From Peromyscus leucopus (Eukaryota; Chordata; Mammalia; Rodentia; Cricetidae): a DNA stretch of 64,000 bases. Numbering within the stretch: the first letter of the stretch is position 1; each line of letters opens with the position of its first letter. Below the pieces are notes generated by a model that worked only from the letters and a program-made list of their open reading frames with translations, was not told where the DNA came from and ran no database searches. Location: NCBI RefSeq assembly GCF_004664715.2, contig NC_051067.1, forward strand, positions 70,711,942 through 70,775,941. Reading direction: 5' to 3'. Below are positions 33,546 to 44,767 of the stretch, one piece after another. Position numbers and translations under genes: made by a program.

Positions 33546-33862
33546 CCTCAAATTAAAGTGGTTTTCAGAAGTAGTGTTAATCTGAACTTAGTCTGCCCTT
33601 AAGTATCAATGTCAGCACCTGAATACATAAGTGCTCCCTTTGTTTATGTTCAGTGCATAATAGATGCAGTCATGATTAGTTCCCTCTGCACCAGTAGTGA
33701 GCCGATGACAATTATTACATAAATAATGCAGCAGCTAGATTTTTATTATGGTTTTGTTATGAATTTGCTTAAATAGTCTTTTAAGGGATCTTTTAAGACA
33801 GATAGTAATTTTATTTTTTGATAAAACTTGAAGAATGACATTATGTATTTATTTATTTTTAG

Positions 33863-33972
33863 GTTGGGCTCATGTGGTTTGTGCCCTCTATATTCCAGAG
33901 GTACAATTTGCCAATGTTTCTACAATGGAGCCAATCGTTTTACAGTCTGTCCCACATGATCGTTATAATAAG
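33863..33972 (+). CDS. Mllt10: Mllt10 (AF10) coding exon: second half of the zinc knuckle and linker
   Basis: Internal exon of 110 nt. The acceptor is TTTATTTTTAG and the donor GTACAG. The first two bases complete the Gly codon split from exon 24916-24970, then 36 codons follow, starting WAHVVCALYIPEV and ending HDRYNK in phase 0. The HxxC in WAHVVC supplies the second ligand pair of the zinc knuckle. The LYIPEV segment lies in the part of the PZP module that contacts the H3 tail in published AF10 structures (family knowledge, approximate). The reading NVSTMEPIVLQSVPHDRYNK fits AF10; AF17 differs at several of these positions as I recall it. Skipping this exon alone shifts the frame, but skipping it together with the previous exon removes 165 nt in frame. 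Confidence 0.97.
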
Positions 33973-34344
33973 GTACAGTGGATGTCATCTTAATGTTGTT
34001 TGCATTTTTAGTTTGGAAGCTAGGCGATAGAAAGCAGGTGGGTTTTAGTTTTTAGAGTTTTGGTTTTTTTTTTTTTTTCTTCTTAAAAAACTAAAGATCT
34101 CCCTCTAATTTCATAGAGATTTGGAGAAAAATAGTTACCACCTTAAGTTACAGTATTAAAATAAGCTCACAAGAGTGTAAAAGTAATAAATCTGTGTCAT
34201 CTTTTATTCTAATCTAGGTGTTTATTAATATTTTCAGGACATTTCAGTCTTCAGTACATATTTGTCCTTGAAAATTTACTGACCTCTTGCCTTATCAAGT
34301 GTCAAGGTTTTTATTAGATTTCAATTAGTCATTATTTTCCCATT

Positions 34345-34450
34345 ATTAGTCCTAAGTATTTGGGACATTGAGGCAGGAGGTTGAGTTGAGCCCAAGAGTT
34401 CAGGGCCTACCTAGGTAACATGTTTGGATACCCTGTGTTTTAAAATAAAA
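34345..34450 (+). repeat. Old B1-like SINE
   Basis: cctaagtatttgggacattg to taccctgtgttttaaaataa. Confidence 0.55.
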
Positions 34451-34486
34451 ACACTTAACCATTTGCTCTATCTCTTCCTAATTTAG

Positions 34487-34487
34487 T

Positions 34488-34541
<54 letters not shown>
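34487..34541 (+). repeat. (CA)n microsatellite
   Basis: 27 CA units without interruption. Confidence 0.98.
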
Positions 34542-34543
<2 letters not shown>

Positions 34544-35205
34544 TTGTTTGATGCTGCTACTGCATTGTCAAGACTTTTCTGCTGTCCATTGCCTTTAGAT
34601 AGTATTACTGTGTGTGTAAATGAAGGTTCATGCTGCTTCTGTGGACGAATGTCATGATAGTTTTGAGACTGCAGATATTTTAACAATAATCTTTTGATTA
34701 ATATTCATTTAAAACATGTGAAAAAGTAAATCTTCCTATTTAAATCTTTTGACTTTTTCTGTGTATTTTTGTGTATCTCACATGTGCTTATAAAACATTT
34801 AGATCATATTACTTGTTGTTTCCTCTATTTTTGCATCAATAAATGGTATTTCTGTCATAATTTTTCTGGCTTCTTAGTCTTTAGTACAGAGTATTGTTGG
34901 ATTCAGTCAGCTGTGGAGAAGCCCCTCATAGAAGGGCCTCCTGTGGTGTCTAGTTTCATACTGTTAGGGTTCCATGTGAAAGGGTGTGAGTGTTTTGGAA
35001 GTTTCATTTATTGTGTGAAGCTTTTCTCTACAATGTCATTACCAGTTCTTAAGTAATTATCATGTTGAGCACAACTATGTTACCATTAAGAGTACTGTTG
35101 TTTTTAAATTCCTTTTTTCAGGTTTGTTAATTGACCTTGTTTTAGTACAGCATTTTTTTTTTTTTTCCTTCAAGGTGTTTTATGTTTTCTTCTTGGGGTT
35201 TGTTT

Positions 35206-35348
35206 CACTGGCTTTGTTTGGTGGAGGCAGGCTCTCTTGTATCCCAGCTGGCTTTAGACTTGCTAAGTAGTAGGAGGGTGACCTTAAGTTTGTGATCTTC
35301 CTGCTTCTACTTCCAGAGGGTTGGGTTATAGGTGTGTGCCAGATGCTT
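35206..35348 (-). repeat. Old B1-like SINE
   Basis: ggaggcaggctctcttgtat and tgggttataggtgtgtgcca. Confidence 0.5.
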
Positions 35349-35399
35349 TCTTTATAGAAGTGTATAAACTTTCAGTATTTTAAAATAAATTTTAATTTT

Positions 35400-35742
35400 C
35401 ATGTTTGAGTGTGGTGTATGTATGTGTGTTGTATGTGTACATGTATGTGTAGGTGTGTGTCAAGTCAGAAAAAGACGTTGACTGTTCTCTATTGCTTTCC
35501 ACATTGTTTACTGAGATAGCTCTCTTACTGAACTTGAAGCTGGAGGGGTTTCTTTTTCTTTTTTTTTCTTTCCTCTTTTGGCTAGGCTGGTAGCTAACAA
35601 TCCCAGCAATCCTCTCTTCCCTCTGTCTATAGTGCTGGGGTAAAGGTGTGTGCAGGACTGCACCTTGCTTGATACATCTATGCCAGGATCTGAACTCAGA
35701 TCTTAATAGTTGCATTGCACTGACTTGCCTTTCAAACCTGCA
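35400..35742 (-). repeat. Composite SINE
   Basis: TG-rich 35400-35460, a B1-like centre (gtgctggggtaaaggtgtgt) and a tRNA-derived end (gatctgaactcagatcttaa). Confidence 0.55.
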
Positions 35743-35887
35743 TTTCTTAGTACCTTTAAAATTCATTTAAAAACCTGTTTTCCTTATAAATTTTTAAATA
35801 AGAAAGTTTATATACAAGCTGTGGCAACAGCATAGAGTTCCTCCTCTCTTATGCAGTATTATGTATTCCTATAAAGATGGACGTTCT

Positions 35888-35982
35888 TGGGCTGGAATAG
35901 CTCAGGGTTAGAGTATCTCCTACTATGTGCCAGGTCCTGAGTTCAGTGCTCTAGCACCACCAAATAGAGAAGGAAGGAAGGA
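35888..35982 (+). repeat. ID SINE
   Basis: gggctggaatagctcagggt to gagttcagtgctctagcacc and an A/G-rich tail. Confidence 0.75.
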
Positions 35983-37407
35983 TGGTACTCATACATCTGT
36001 AATATAACTATCAAAATCAGGACTCATTTATGTTCTCTCATTTTCCCCCAGAAATGTGTCTCATGCAAAAATTACAGAAGTTTTGTTTCTTTTTTTAATC
36101 TCAAAGAATAACATAATCTTTCCTTGACTTTTGTCAATTTGATACTTTAGATTATTGTAGTTTTTAGTTATTTTGTAGCATATCATTCTATTTGGACTTG
36201 TCTGATGTTTCTTCCACTTTAGTGGATTGTATTTTTGAAGGGAATGCCACAGAAATGATTTTGTGTTCTTTCTTTTTTTTGGCTTTTCAAGATAGGGTTT
36301 GATTTTGTGTTCTTATTGCATTTTGTCAGGTGGCACACTGATTTCAGTTTTTCTGATACCTTATAATCTTATTTTCATCATTAGTTAAGGGGATGTCTGT
36401 CAAGGTTCTTTACTATTAAGTTGATTTTATTCCCTTTTTAATCAATTGCCATTTTTTGGGAAAGTAATTTGTATGTAAACATCTTGTTCTGTATGCCTTC
36501 TGTCTTTTACTCATTTTGGCATTCCTCTTGATACACGGGTGGTCAAGTACTACTAGAATTAATTTTCTCCAAGGAACTAGATTTTCTTTTACATGAGATT
36601 GACACTTAGAAACCAATACACTAAATGTACTTTCTGTACTTTGGGCATTTGGGGTCTCAGGTTCTCTCAGTTGGTATAGTTAGAAAATAGATAACCTACT
36701 TATTAGCACTGCAATGCAAATTTGTATATGTTAATATTTATATCATTTATATATGTTGAAAACTATGAGGCCATAGTTATTTAATTTAATTCTGATGCAG
36801 TATTTGGATAGATATGCCTCTGTACAGTATCTGTTCAGTATCTGTGTTTATATATTGAAAGTATATAAACTTAATGACTTTACCAAATGTAAACTAGAAG
36901 ATCTAGGCCTATTATCATTATTTCTTGTCATATTATCACTTGTTTCAGTCCAACCAATACCTGACTTCCTTTATCTTCAGTAATGTGCTTATTTGATTGA
37001 TCTTATATGAATGGATCCTTGTTGCTTACTGCTTCACAGCTTCATTCAGGCCCACTTGCTTCTTGCCATGCACACCGTCCTCCTTATCCTCTCAGGGTTT
37101 GGCGGCCTCACTCCACTAGTGCCTGCTTTCCCCCTGTGCTTATTCTTCACGTGTTCTGATACCATACTCACTCCTACCCCGAGGTCAGATTGTGACCCTT
37201 GTGTGGACTGCCCCCGACTCCCCAGTGTAGAGATTTTTCTTTTCCTTGCTTGGTCCCACCTCATGGCTTTAAGAATAGTTATTTGAAGAGGAAGAGATAG
37301 GGGTGAAAGGAAGAATGAATTACCTAGATGTAAATCTTCAATCTATCTAAATTAATTTTACAACCTGACAAAATACGTGTCCTTTCACTCCGACCTAGTT
37401 AGTCAGT

Positions 37408-37552
37408 TTTTTGGGGGGAGACAGGGTTTCTCTGTGTAGCCCTGTCTGTCCTGAAACTCTTTAGACCAGAGTGGCCTTGAACTTATAGAGATCCTCCTGC
37501 CTCTGCCTCTAGAGTTCTGGGGTTAAAGGTGCGTGCCACCATCTCCTGGCAT
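37408..37552 (-). repeat. B1 SINE
   Basis: G6 at 37413-37418, gagacagggtttctctgtgt to gtgcgtgccaccatctcctg. Confidence 0.85.
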
Positions 37553-37827
37553 TGGTTAGTTATTTTTAGTCTGTTTTTTACAGTGATTTAAAATACTAGT
37601 TGTGTCATTGCTAAAATCTTGGGTTTGCGTTGGTATGCTTCTGTGGGTGTTTTTTTTTGTTTTGTTTTGTTTTCTGTTTTGTATAGAAGCATATAAATAA
37701 TTCCATTGATATGACTTTTTATTATAGTACTATATACTATTTTAAATCATTACAACCTTGCATAAAATGTACATGGTTAGACAAATATCTATTTTTCCAG
37801 ATGAATATTAACAAAATTCAGTTTTTA

Positions 37828-38165
37828 AATTTTTTTTTTTTACTTTTAATTTGTTTGTTTGTTTGTTTTGAGACAGGGTTTCTCTCTGTAACTACTCAGG
37901 CTGTCCTGGAACTTGCTCTGTAGACCAGGCTGGCCTTGAACTCCAGATTCTCCTGCCTCTGCCAGCCAGGTGCTGGAATTAAAGGTGCCAGTGCTCTTAA
38001 CTTCTGAGCCAACTCTCCAGTCCCAGAATACAATTCTTTTTGTTTTGTTTTGCTTTGTTTTGTTTTTGAGACAGGGTTTCTCTGTGTGGCTTTGGTGCCT
38101 TTCCTGGATCTCATTCTGTAGACCAGGCTGGCCTCAAACTCACAGAGATCTGCCTGGCTCTGCAT
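37828..38165 (-). repeat. B1, B2 head and truncated B1 in tandem
   Basis: B1 37868-37987 lacking its head, joined to a B2 head remnant (gctcttaacttctgagccaa, 37988-38025), then a B1 38040-38165 that stops at ggctctgca. Confidence 0.78.
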
Positions 38166-38267
38166 AAAATTCTTAAATCATAGTAATAATTTGAAAATGG
38201 ATTACTGAATTTTGGAAGACTTCAGTCCAAGATGAATGTCAAAGCGATGACTTCCAGAGAACTTATC

Positions 38268-38305
38268 TTGTCTGTCTGTCTGTCTGTCCGTCTATCCATC
38301 TATCC

Positions 38306-38360
<55 letters not shown>

Positions 38361-38368
38361 ATCCATCC

Positions 38369-38418
<50 letters not shown>

Positions 38419-38430
38419 ATCCATCCATTA

Positions 38431-38506
<76 letters not shown>

Positions 38507-38516
38507 ATCTATCTAT
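38268..38516 (+). repeat. (TCTG)n/(ATCT)n tetranucleotide array
   Basis: About 250 bp: TCTG, then two ATCT blocks separated by the repeated phrase atcatccatccattatct (38358, 38416), then TCTG, then ATCT. Confidence 0.98.
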
Positions 38517-39261
38517 AGTACTGGAGCTTCTCAGGACCAAACTTAGGACATGTAGGCACTTACTATGGATGCCAGTTGTACAGGCTAGAACTCAGGTGAA
38601 ATTGAGCGTTCTATAGAGGACACTCCAGCATTTGTAGCAAGAAAACCGCAGATCCATATGTTACATGTAAAAAGCTTGCCAGAAGTTAGTATCTTTTATG
38701 CCATAAGATGCATAATAGAGTGTTTTTTTTTCATGAAGAAATAAGTGAAAATATCACTTATTTTGGTATGTTGACAGTTTCTCGGAACTCTTGGAAGACT
38801 CCTGAAAAGAGCAGTTGACTTGGGCTCTTCCATCCATCCTGAAGCATGGAGTTTCATCCACAGCTGTTTCCAGTGCTGCTAGATTAGCATATTTTTTTCT
38901 TTGACAAAATAATATGACTTATATAAGTCAATTTATTAATTTGGTATCAAGGAAAATAGCAGATACATTAGAATATGCAGTTTCAGAAAGGGTATGAAAA
39001 TTGAAGAATAGTTTGAAGACAGATAGATTAGCTTATATAAGTAGTTTGTATTTTAAAAGTAAGAAAAAATGTTATGTCTATATATTTCTAATCCCAGTGG
39101 GTTATAGTTGTTTGAGATACCAGATAGAAATCAAGGCATCTAAAAAGCAAATGTTAAGGGCACAGTTAGGTTTAAAATTGAGATAGTGAAGTTTTCTACA
39201 AACAGTAGGGCCATTGTCAGATTAGTAGCAGAGTATACCTAGCAGTGATCTCTGATTTTAT

Positions 39262-39315
39262 TCATTTAATTTTTTCCTCTTCCTTCTTTTTCTTTTCTTT
39301 CTTTCTTCTTTTTTC

Positions 39316-39350
<35 letters not shown>

Positions 39351-39485
39351 GAGACAGGGTCTCACTATGTAGCTCTGGCTATTCTGGAACTCAGTATGTA
39401 TGTAGATCAGGCTAGTCTGAACTCAGAGATCTGCCTGCCTCTGCCTCCTGAGAGATTAAAGGTGTGCATCACCACACCCAGATTA
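39262..39485 (-). repeat. C/T-rich tract and B1 SINE
   Basis: TTTTC-type repeat 39280-39350, then gagacagggtctcactatgt to gtgtgcatcaccacacccag. Confidence 0.83.
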
Positions 39486-39559
39486 TATATATGTATGTAT
39501 GTATAAAAATATATTTTTTAACTTGAGAATTTCACATATAGTCAAATGTATGAAAATTT

Positions 39560-40837
39560 TACCTGTAGTCAGTGGTTTGATTTTATATATATATATATCC
39601 TCCCAAATTCCTTCTCCCAACCCCCCATGACTCCCTTCCAACTTCATGTCATCTTTCTTTTAAATAACCCAAATTCAAAATTAATGTTATGCACGTGGCT
39701 GTAAAGCCATCTCCTGGAGCATGATCAAGCAACTCAGAGCTACATCCCTGAAGAAGACTTTAACTCTCCCTCCCTTAGCAGACATCAACTGCCAATAGCT
39801 CCTCAGCTAGGGATGGACTTTGTGAGCCCCTTGTTGATCCACTGGAGTGATGACTAGTTTGATCTTATGCAGACTTTATGTAGGCTTCCACAGTTGTTTG
39901 TGAGTTCAACAGCCTTTTATTCCCAGAAGACACTATTTTACAGCAGTACTGTTTTTGCAGCAGACTTCTGAGTCGTACAATCTTATCAACCCTTTTCTCC
40001 TGTTCCCTGATCCTTGGGGGCAGGGGGTAAGAGATGTGCCATTTGGAGTGAGCATTCCACAGACACTTGTTCTTTGCACTCTGACAAATTGTCTGTCTAT
40101 ATTAACCACCATCTACTATGGAAAGAAGCATCTCTAATGGGGACTGAGAGCTAGTCTAATATATGGATATAGAAATAATTATTTAGAAGGCATTTAGATA
40201 CTATGTCAACTTAGCAAAATAAAATAGTGGTATGCGAGGGCCTATACATTCTTGAGCCTTGGATTCTTGGCCATATTTGCAGAACCAGGCATAAGTTTCC
40301 TCCTGTTGGAACAGACCTGAAAGCCATGCTGGAAGCAGTTGGTTGCTTTCATACCACTCACTATTCATACCCCTGCTTGTCAGGTTGATTGTTACAGTTC
40401 TCAGAGTTCACAGCTAGGTAAGACTGTGGTTGGTTTTTCTCCCCCAGAAGCCTATATAGCACCTTTTGGGACTATGAAAACTAGCCAGTAGGGAGTAAGT
40501 TTCCAAGATGGCACCAGCTTGTTTTCTCCGTTCCTGTGACCAAATTATGTAGTGTCATCAACAATAGGGTCTTACTATTAAATTTTGGTAGGTAGCTAAG
40601 AGCAGTGACAAGAGCCTGTATTGCTTTGGGGGTGTCTGGGACCTCCCTGACCAACATTTGAAAGGGATAATATTATAAAGGGGAAATGAGAATAAGGAGG
40701 GTGTAGATTTAATGGGGAGGGGAGTAGATGCACGCCAAAGAAGGAGATGCAGAAAGGGATAAGTAAGGGTATTTGAAAAAGTCATACAGAAACCTACTAT
40801 TTATTTTGTAAGCTTCCTGAAAAATATAGAGAGCTTA
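39560..40837 (-). mobile_element. L1 3'-UTR remnant (rodent Lx-like, antisense)
   Basis: A long stretch resembling the rodent L1 3' untranslated region read backwards. Recognisable blocks are at 39735-39800, 40380-40460 (tctcccccagaagcctatat) and 40555-40670 (caatagggtcttactatt, tgctttgggggtgtctggga). It is non-coding and abuts the Rpl36 pseudogene. Confidence 0.75.
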
Positions 40838-41290
40838 TTTTATTTATTTGTTTAGGGTGGTATAAAGGCTTATTGAGGGGAAGGGATTGGGTAGAGCAAG
40901 CTCAGTACTAGGTGGAGCTTTCCTTAAGGCTGGCAGTATATCTCTCAGTTCCTCTAGCTGCCTCTTGCATGAATGTGGATGTTTACTTTCTTCTGGAGGA
41001 ATTTGAGCACTCTTGTCCTTGGAGGCCCTGCGCAGCTCTATGGCAAACTACTCCTTGGACACAGCACCACATAACTCCTGATCATGGCCTGCATGAACTT
41101 GGTGTGTTTGGTGAGGTGCTGGTGGTGCCAGGTCACAGCTGTTGCTTTCAGTTGTGGCCCCTAGCAGCAAGTTCGTTTTTTGTTTTTCCTGTCTGCCTCT
41201 GCCTCCCAAGTGCTGGGATAAAGGCATCTGTCACCACTCTTGGCTGGTGGCAGCAAGTTATAATTTTGACCAGCTGCAGTTACTTTTGTG
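40838..41290 (-). pseudogene. Rpl36-ps: Rpl36 processed pseudogene, split by a B1 fragment
   Basis: On the minus strand 40900-41125 reads as a degraded ribosomal protein L36. LTKHTKF..MIR is followed, with frameshifts, by SKDKSA, LKFLQKKV.IHIHA and EELRDILPALRKA. These are the central and C-terminal parts of the large-subunit protein eL36. Downstream on the same strand come a short 3' UTR with AATAA(G) near 40870 and an A-rich tail near 40840-40858, with no introns, as expected of an L1-mobilised mRNA copy. Two frame shifts and internal stops make it non-functional. The N-terminal part is badly eroded. A 76-bp B1 fragment (41174-41249) interrupts the 5' part between 10-bp direct repeats. How far the copy extends beyond 41250 is uncertain. 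Confidence 0.82.
41174..41249 (-). repeat. B1 fragment inserted in the Rpl36 pseudogene
   Basis: 76 bp, flanked by gcagcaagtt at 41164-41173 and 41250-41259. It has a B1 head and an A-rich tail but lacks the middle. Confidence 0.85.
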
Positions 41291-41394
41291 AGTCTTTAGC
41301 TATGAAATTATAAGAGTTTACACCCTTTCCTGCCCCATTATGTGTGTGTCAGATTTAATTTTAAACTTCTAGACAGTTTTTAAATTTAATCTTT

Positions 41395-41660
41395 TTTTAA
41401 TTAAAATTTGTCATTTATTTTACATACTAACCACAGTTTTTCCTACCTCTTCTCTTCCCGTTCCTTCCCCCCATCTCCCATCTACACACCTCTGTTCGGA
41501 AAGGGACAGGCCTCCCTTGGAATTCAACAAAGAATGGTATAAAGTTCAAACCATTTACCTGCTCATTGTTACACATTCTAGATAGGGTACCACAGGGAAC
41601 CTTGTACATCTTCCAGCTCTGTGGTAATGAATAGTAAACAAAAGAATGTATTCTAGGCAT
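41395..41660 (-). mobile_element. L1 3'-end fragment (antisense)
   Basis: A C/T-rich block (41445-41500) followed by a 'ggaaagggacaggcctccct' motif is typical of the 3' end of rodent L1 read antisense. It may be a separate insertion from the L1 remnant at 39560-40837. Confidence 0.6.
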
Positions 41661-41831
41661 AAAAACTCTGGACTGAAGTAGTTAACTGGATTGATGTTTG
41701 CTCTAGGATTAATGATGAGTCTAGAAGTGTGTATTTGTAAAATAATGTATATGTAATATTCCCTTTAAAATTTGATTTCAATTTTGTCTAATTGCTGGAA
41801 CTTCCCAATTTCTTCCACCTTTCTAAAATTA

Positions 41832-41995
41832 GGGCTGTGAAGAGGCTCAGTGGGGAAAGGTACCAAGCCTGCCAACCTGAGTTTGAACCTCAGGACCCAT
41901 GTGGTAGAAGGAGAGAACTGACTCCTGCATGTTGTCTCTGACCTTCATGTGTGTGTTTTATGTTGGGTGTACCACACACAAAAGAAATGTAATAA
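41832..41995 (+). repeat. B3-like SINE
   Basis: agggctgtgaagaggctcag to accacacacaaaagaaatgt. Confidence 0.72.
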
Positions 41996-42074
41996 TGAAG
42001 TCCCTAAAATGGTTCTTTATACAACTTATAAATAAACCATCACATTTATATTCCTTTCCAAAATACCTGAGGCA

Positions 42075-42905
42075 TTGCAAGTTAGGATTACTATTGCTAT
42101 GATAAACACCGAGACCAAAAACAAGTTGGTGAGGAAAGGATTTATTTGGCTAATACTTTCATATCATAGTCCATTGTTGAAGGAAGTCAGGGCAGGAACC
42201 TGGAGGCCCGAGCTGATGCACAGGCCATGGAGGAATGCTGCTTATTTTCTTACTCATCAGGGCTTGCTCAGCCTGCTCTATAGAGCTCTGAGGCAGGAAT
42301 CTTAAAAGGTCTTATTAATAAAAACAAACCTGGACAAAACCAGCCACAGCTAACCTCACCTTGCCAATTCCTCAGCTGACCTCATGTCCTCAAACTGGAA
42401 GCCTCTGTGTCCTTATCCAAATGGATCTCAGCTGAACTGCTGCTCAAAAGCCTAAAAGCTTAACACATTCTAGTTCCTGGTTTTCACACCTTATATACCT
42501 TTCTGCTTTCTGCTGTCATTTCCTGGGATTAAAGGCGTATGCCACCATGCCTGGCTGTTTCCAGTGTGGCTTTGAATTCACAGAGATCCAGATGGATCTC
42601 TGCCTCCAGAATGCTTGAATTAAAGTTGTGTGCCGCCAATTTTTTGGCCTCTGTTTATCTAGTGGCTGTTCTGTTCTCTGACCCCAGATAAGTTTATTAA
42701 GGGGCACAATATATTTGGGGGACACAACATCACCACATAGCTCAGAACCACTAGCCCAGGGATTGCCCCACCTATAATGGTCTGGGCCCTCCTCCATCAA
42801 TTACTAATTAAGAAAATGCTCTACAGCCAGTTCTTACGGAGATATTTCTCAAAGTAAGGTTCCTTCCTTTCTTATGACTCTAGCCTGTGGCAAGTTGACA
42901 TAAAA
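42075..42905 (-). mobile_element. Older rodent interspersed repeat split by an LTR
   Basis: The two halves, 42083-42288 and 42744-42905, form one familiar rodent repeat when the LTR at 42289-42737 is removed. It runs from gctatgataaacaccgagac through the ggaggaatgctgct stretch to caagttgacataaaactagc. It is non-coding, and its family name and orientation are not certain to me. Confidence 0.65.
42289..42737 (-). mobile_element. Solo LTR with target duplication, nested in an older repeat (antisense)
   Basis: 449 bp starting TG and ending CA, flanked by agctc at 42284-42288 and 42739-42743 (5 of a likely 6-bp target duplication, as in class II ERVs). On the minus strand it begins TGTGGTGATG, has AATAAA 40 nt from that end (42693-42698 on +), a TATATAAG-like box near 42490 and an internal B1-like segment (42520-42640). 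It splits the rodent repeat 42075-42905. I recall this LTR type as common in rodents but cannot name the family safely. Confidence 0.8.
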
Positions 42906-42964
42906 CTAGCCAACAATATACATATAATTCTGTCTATGTCAGTGTGCTTTCTGACCCTCTTCAA

Positions 42965-43030
42965 ATTGTATGTTCTTGATGTTTTGTTTTGTTTGCTTTT
43001 GGTTATTGTCTATGTAGTCTGGCCTTGAAC
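42965..43030 (-). repeat. B1 fragment
   Basis: gtctatgtagtctggccttg and gaactgcctgcctctttccc. Confidence 0.5.
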
Positions 43031-43314
43031 TGCCTGCCTCTTTCCCCCAAGCTTGGGTCACTCAGCCATTTTATCTCAGCATCACTCAGATCTTAATCCA
43101 TTTTGTTATCAAGTCTAAGTCCCATATTTTACCTAAATACAATAAACTCAAAAAGTCCTAAATCTTTTCTTTCTAAATCTGGGAAGTTAGTACAATGTTT
43201 TTCTCAATTTGTAATCCTATAAAACAGAAAGCAGCAGGTGTGGTATAGATATTCTTATTCCAAAATAGATACATTGGAAGGGTAAAGGGAGTTGCTTGTC
43301 TAAAGAAAGGTCAT

Positions 43315-43625
43315 AGGGCTTGGAGACGGCTCAGTGGCTCAGATGCTTGCTGTATAAGCACAAGGACCCAAGTTTGAATCTCCAGCAAGCACATGAAAAG
43401 CTGGGCATGCTGTCATGTACCTGTGATTCCAGTACTGGGAAGGCAGAGACAGGAGGGTAGATTACTGGGGTTTGCTGACCAGCCAGGCTAGCCAAATTGG
43501 TGGGCCCCAGGTGAGAAACTTTCTCTCATCAAATAAGATGGAGAGCAATAGAGGAAGGTACCACTGTCAACTGGTTTCATGCGCATATGTACATGCCCTC
43601 ATAGATACATACACACAAAAGTATG
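43315..43625 (+). repeat. Composite tRNA-head/B1 SINE
   Basis: cttggagacggctcagtggc head, B1-like centre (gctgggcatgctgtcatgta), tail with catgcgcatatgtacatgcc; same layout as 12318-12660. Confidence 0.68.
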
Positions 43626-44329
43626 TTCATTTAAAAAAGTAATAAATCAGGGCTGTAATTCAGCAGAACAATTCTGTTAGGTTTTTTGGTCAGAAAATAG
43701 TTTTGTGGCTTATTGACCAGTCTCTGGGCCCTTTGGGGTACCCTGTAAACCAAGAGCAATACATAGGTTTAGTCATCTGTAGCTATGGCTTATCCTAGAC
43801 TAGGGTGCATATTATTTATCTCCTGGAAATGGGCATGCATCTTTGTTAGATGTGTGTGTTTTGGGGAAAGGAGAGCAAGAGTTGTCTAGTTCAGATTGTA
43901 GGTGAACCTGGGGTATTCTTGTTGCTCTGATTACTTTCATTGTCTGGCAGGATTATGTCAGGTTCCTTTGTCTTTTTTTTAGCCAGTGATGGTTTTTATG
44001 TATGTCCTGGGTGTAGTAGTTTGCTGCTAAGTTCCCAAAGGGCCTAGTGCTTTTGAAAATAGTGTCTGAGTAAATGATGGGATTCTGTGCCTTTCCTTTA
44101 GTGAGTGATGCTTGACCTGAGGGCCACCCTCCCTTCAGGCTTGCATTACCAAAGGAGATTCTTTTTTTGTCTCCCTTGTTCCAGTCTTCCCTGTGAAGTG
44201 CTATGGAAAATAGCCTTTGAGTAGATGTGAATGCTATATGAGTATCAATCATTACAAGTATGCTAATATGTAATTAATTTTGGGCAATTTTAAATCCTAA
44301 TTTTGCTTTCTAAAAAGGATTTATTTAAG

Positions 44330-44472
44330 TCAGGCATTGGTGGCACACCCCTTTTAATCCCAGTATTTGGAAGGCAGAGGCAGGCAGATCTCTTGAGTTT
44401 GAGGCCAGCCTGGTCTACAGAGCTAGTTCCAGGACAGGCAGGGCTACTTAGAGAAACTCTGTTGGTGGGGTG
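44330..44472 (+). repeat. B1 SINE
   Basis: caggcattggtggcacaccc to cttagagaaactctgttggt. Confidence 0.83.
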
Positions 44473-44484
44473 TGTATGTGTGTT

Positions 44485-44735
44485 TAATTTATTTATATGT
44501 GTTTTGCCTGCATGTAAGTGCACTAGTGTAGTGTATGCAGTTCCTGTGGAGGCCATAATTGGACATTAGATTCCCTGGAATTGGAGTTACAGAAAGTTGT
44601 GAGCTGCCTTGTGGGTGCTGGGAATCAAACCCAGGTTCTCTGGAAGAGCAGCTAGAGCTCTTTACCACTGAGGCTCTTTACCACTGAGCCAATTGCCACC
44701 ATGTCCCACGGGCCCCCTGTCCCTGTCCCTGTCCC
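44485..44735 (-). repeat. B3-like SINE with a 16-bp tandem duplication, then (CCCTGT)n
   Basis: gctctttaccactgag is repeated at 44657-44672 and 44673-44688 in the antisense head. A short ccctgt repeat lies at 44708-44735. Confidence 0.78.
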
Positions 44736-44767
44736 TCTCCTCCTTTAAAGATTTTTGAGGCAGGTGT

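Larger units (their letters stand above)
24971..33862 (+). other. Mllt10: Mllt10 intron of 8892 bp
   Basis: Bounded by GTAAGT and TTTTTAG. It contains several B1 copies, one LTR-like element (26045-26590), a hAT remnant (30607-30765) and CA, TG/CG and ACTC repeats. Longer stretches without anything I recognise are 25525-25860, 26591-27560, 28416-29638, 30216-30598, 30774-31125, 32363-33165 and 33546-33862. These AT-rich parts look like ordinary single-copy intron. Confidence 0.9.

Noticed and set aside
37011..37286. A 91-codon open frame with hydrophobic stretches
   Set aside because: No homology recognised, no splice context, and the opposite strand is open too; typical of chance in C/T-rich intron.
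38268..38516. A possible CRISPR-like array of regular repeats
   Set aside because: It is a tetranucleotide microsatellite in a mammalian genome with no unique spacers.
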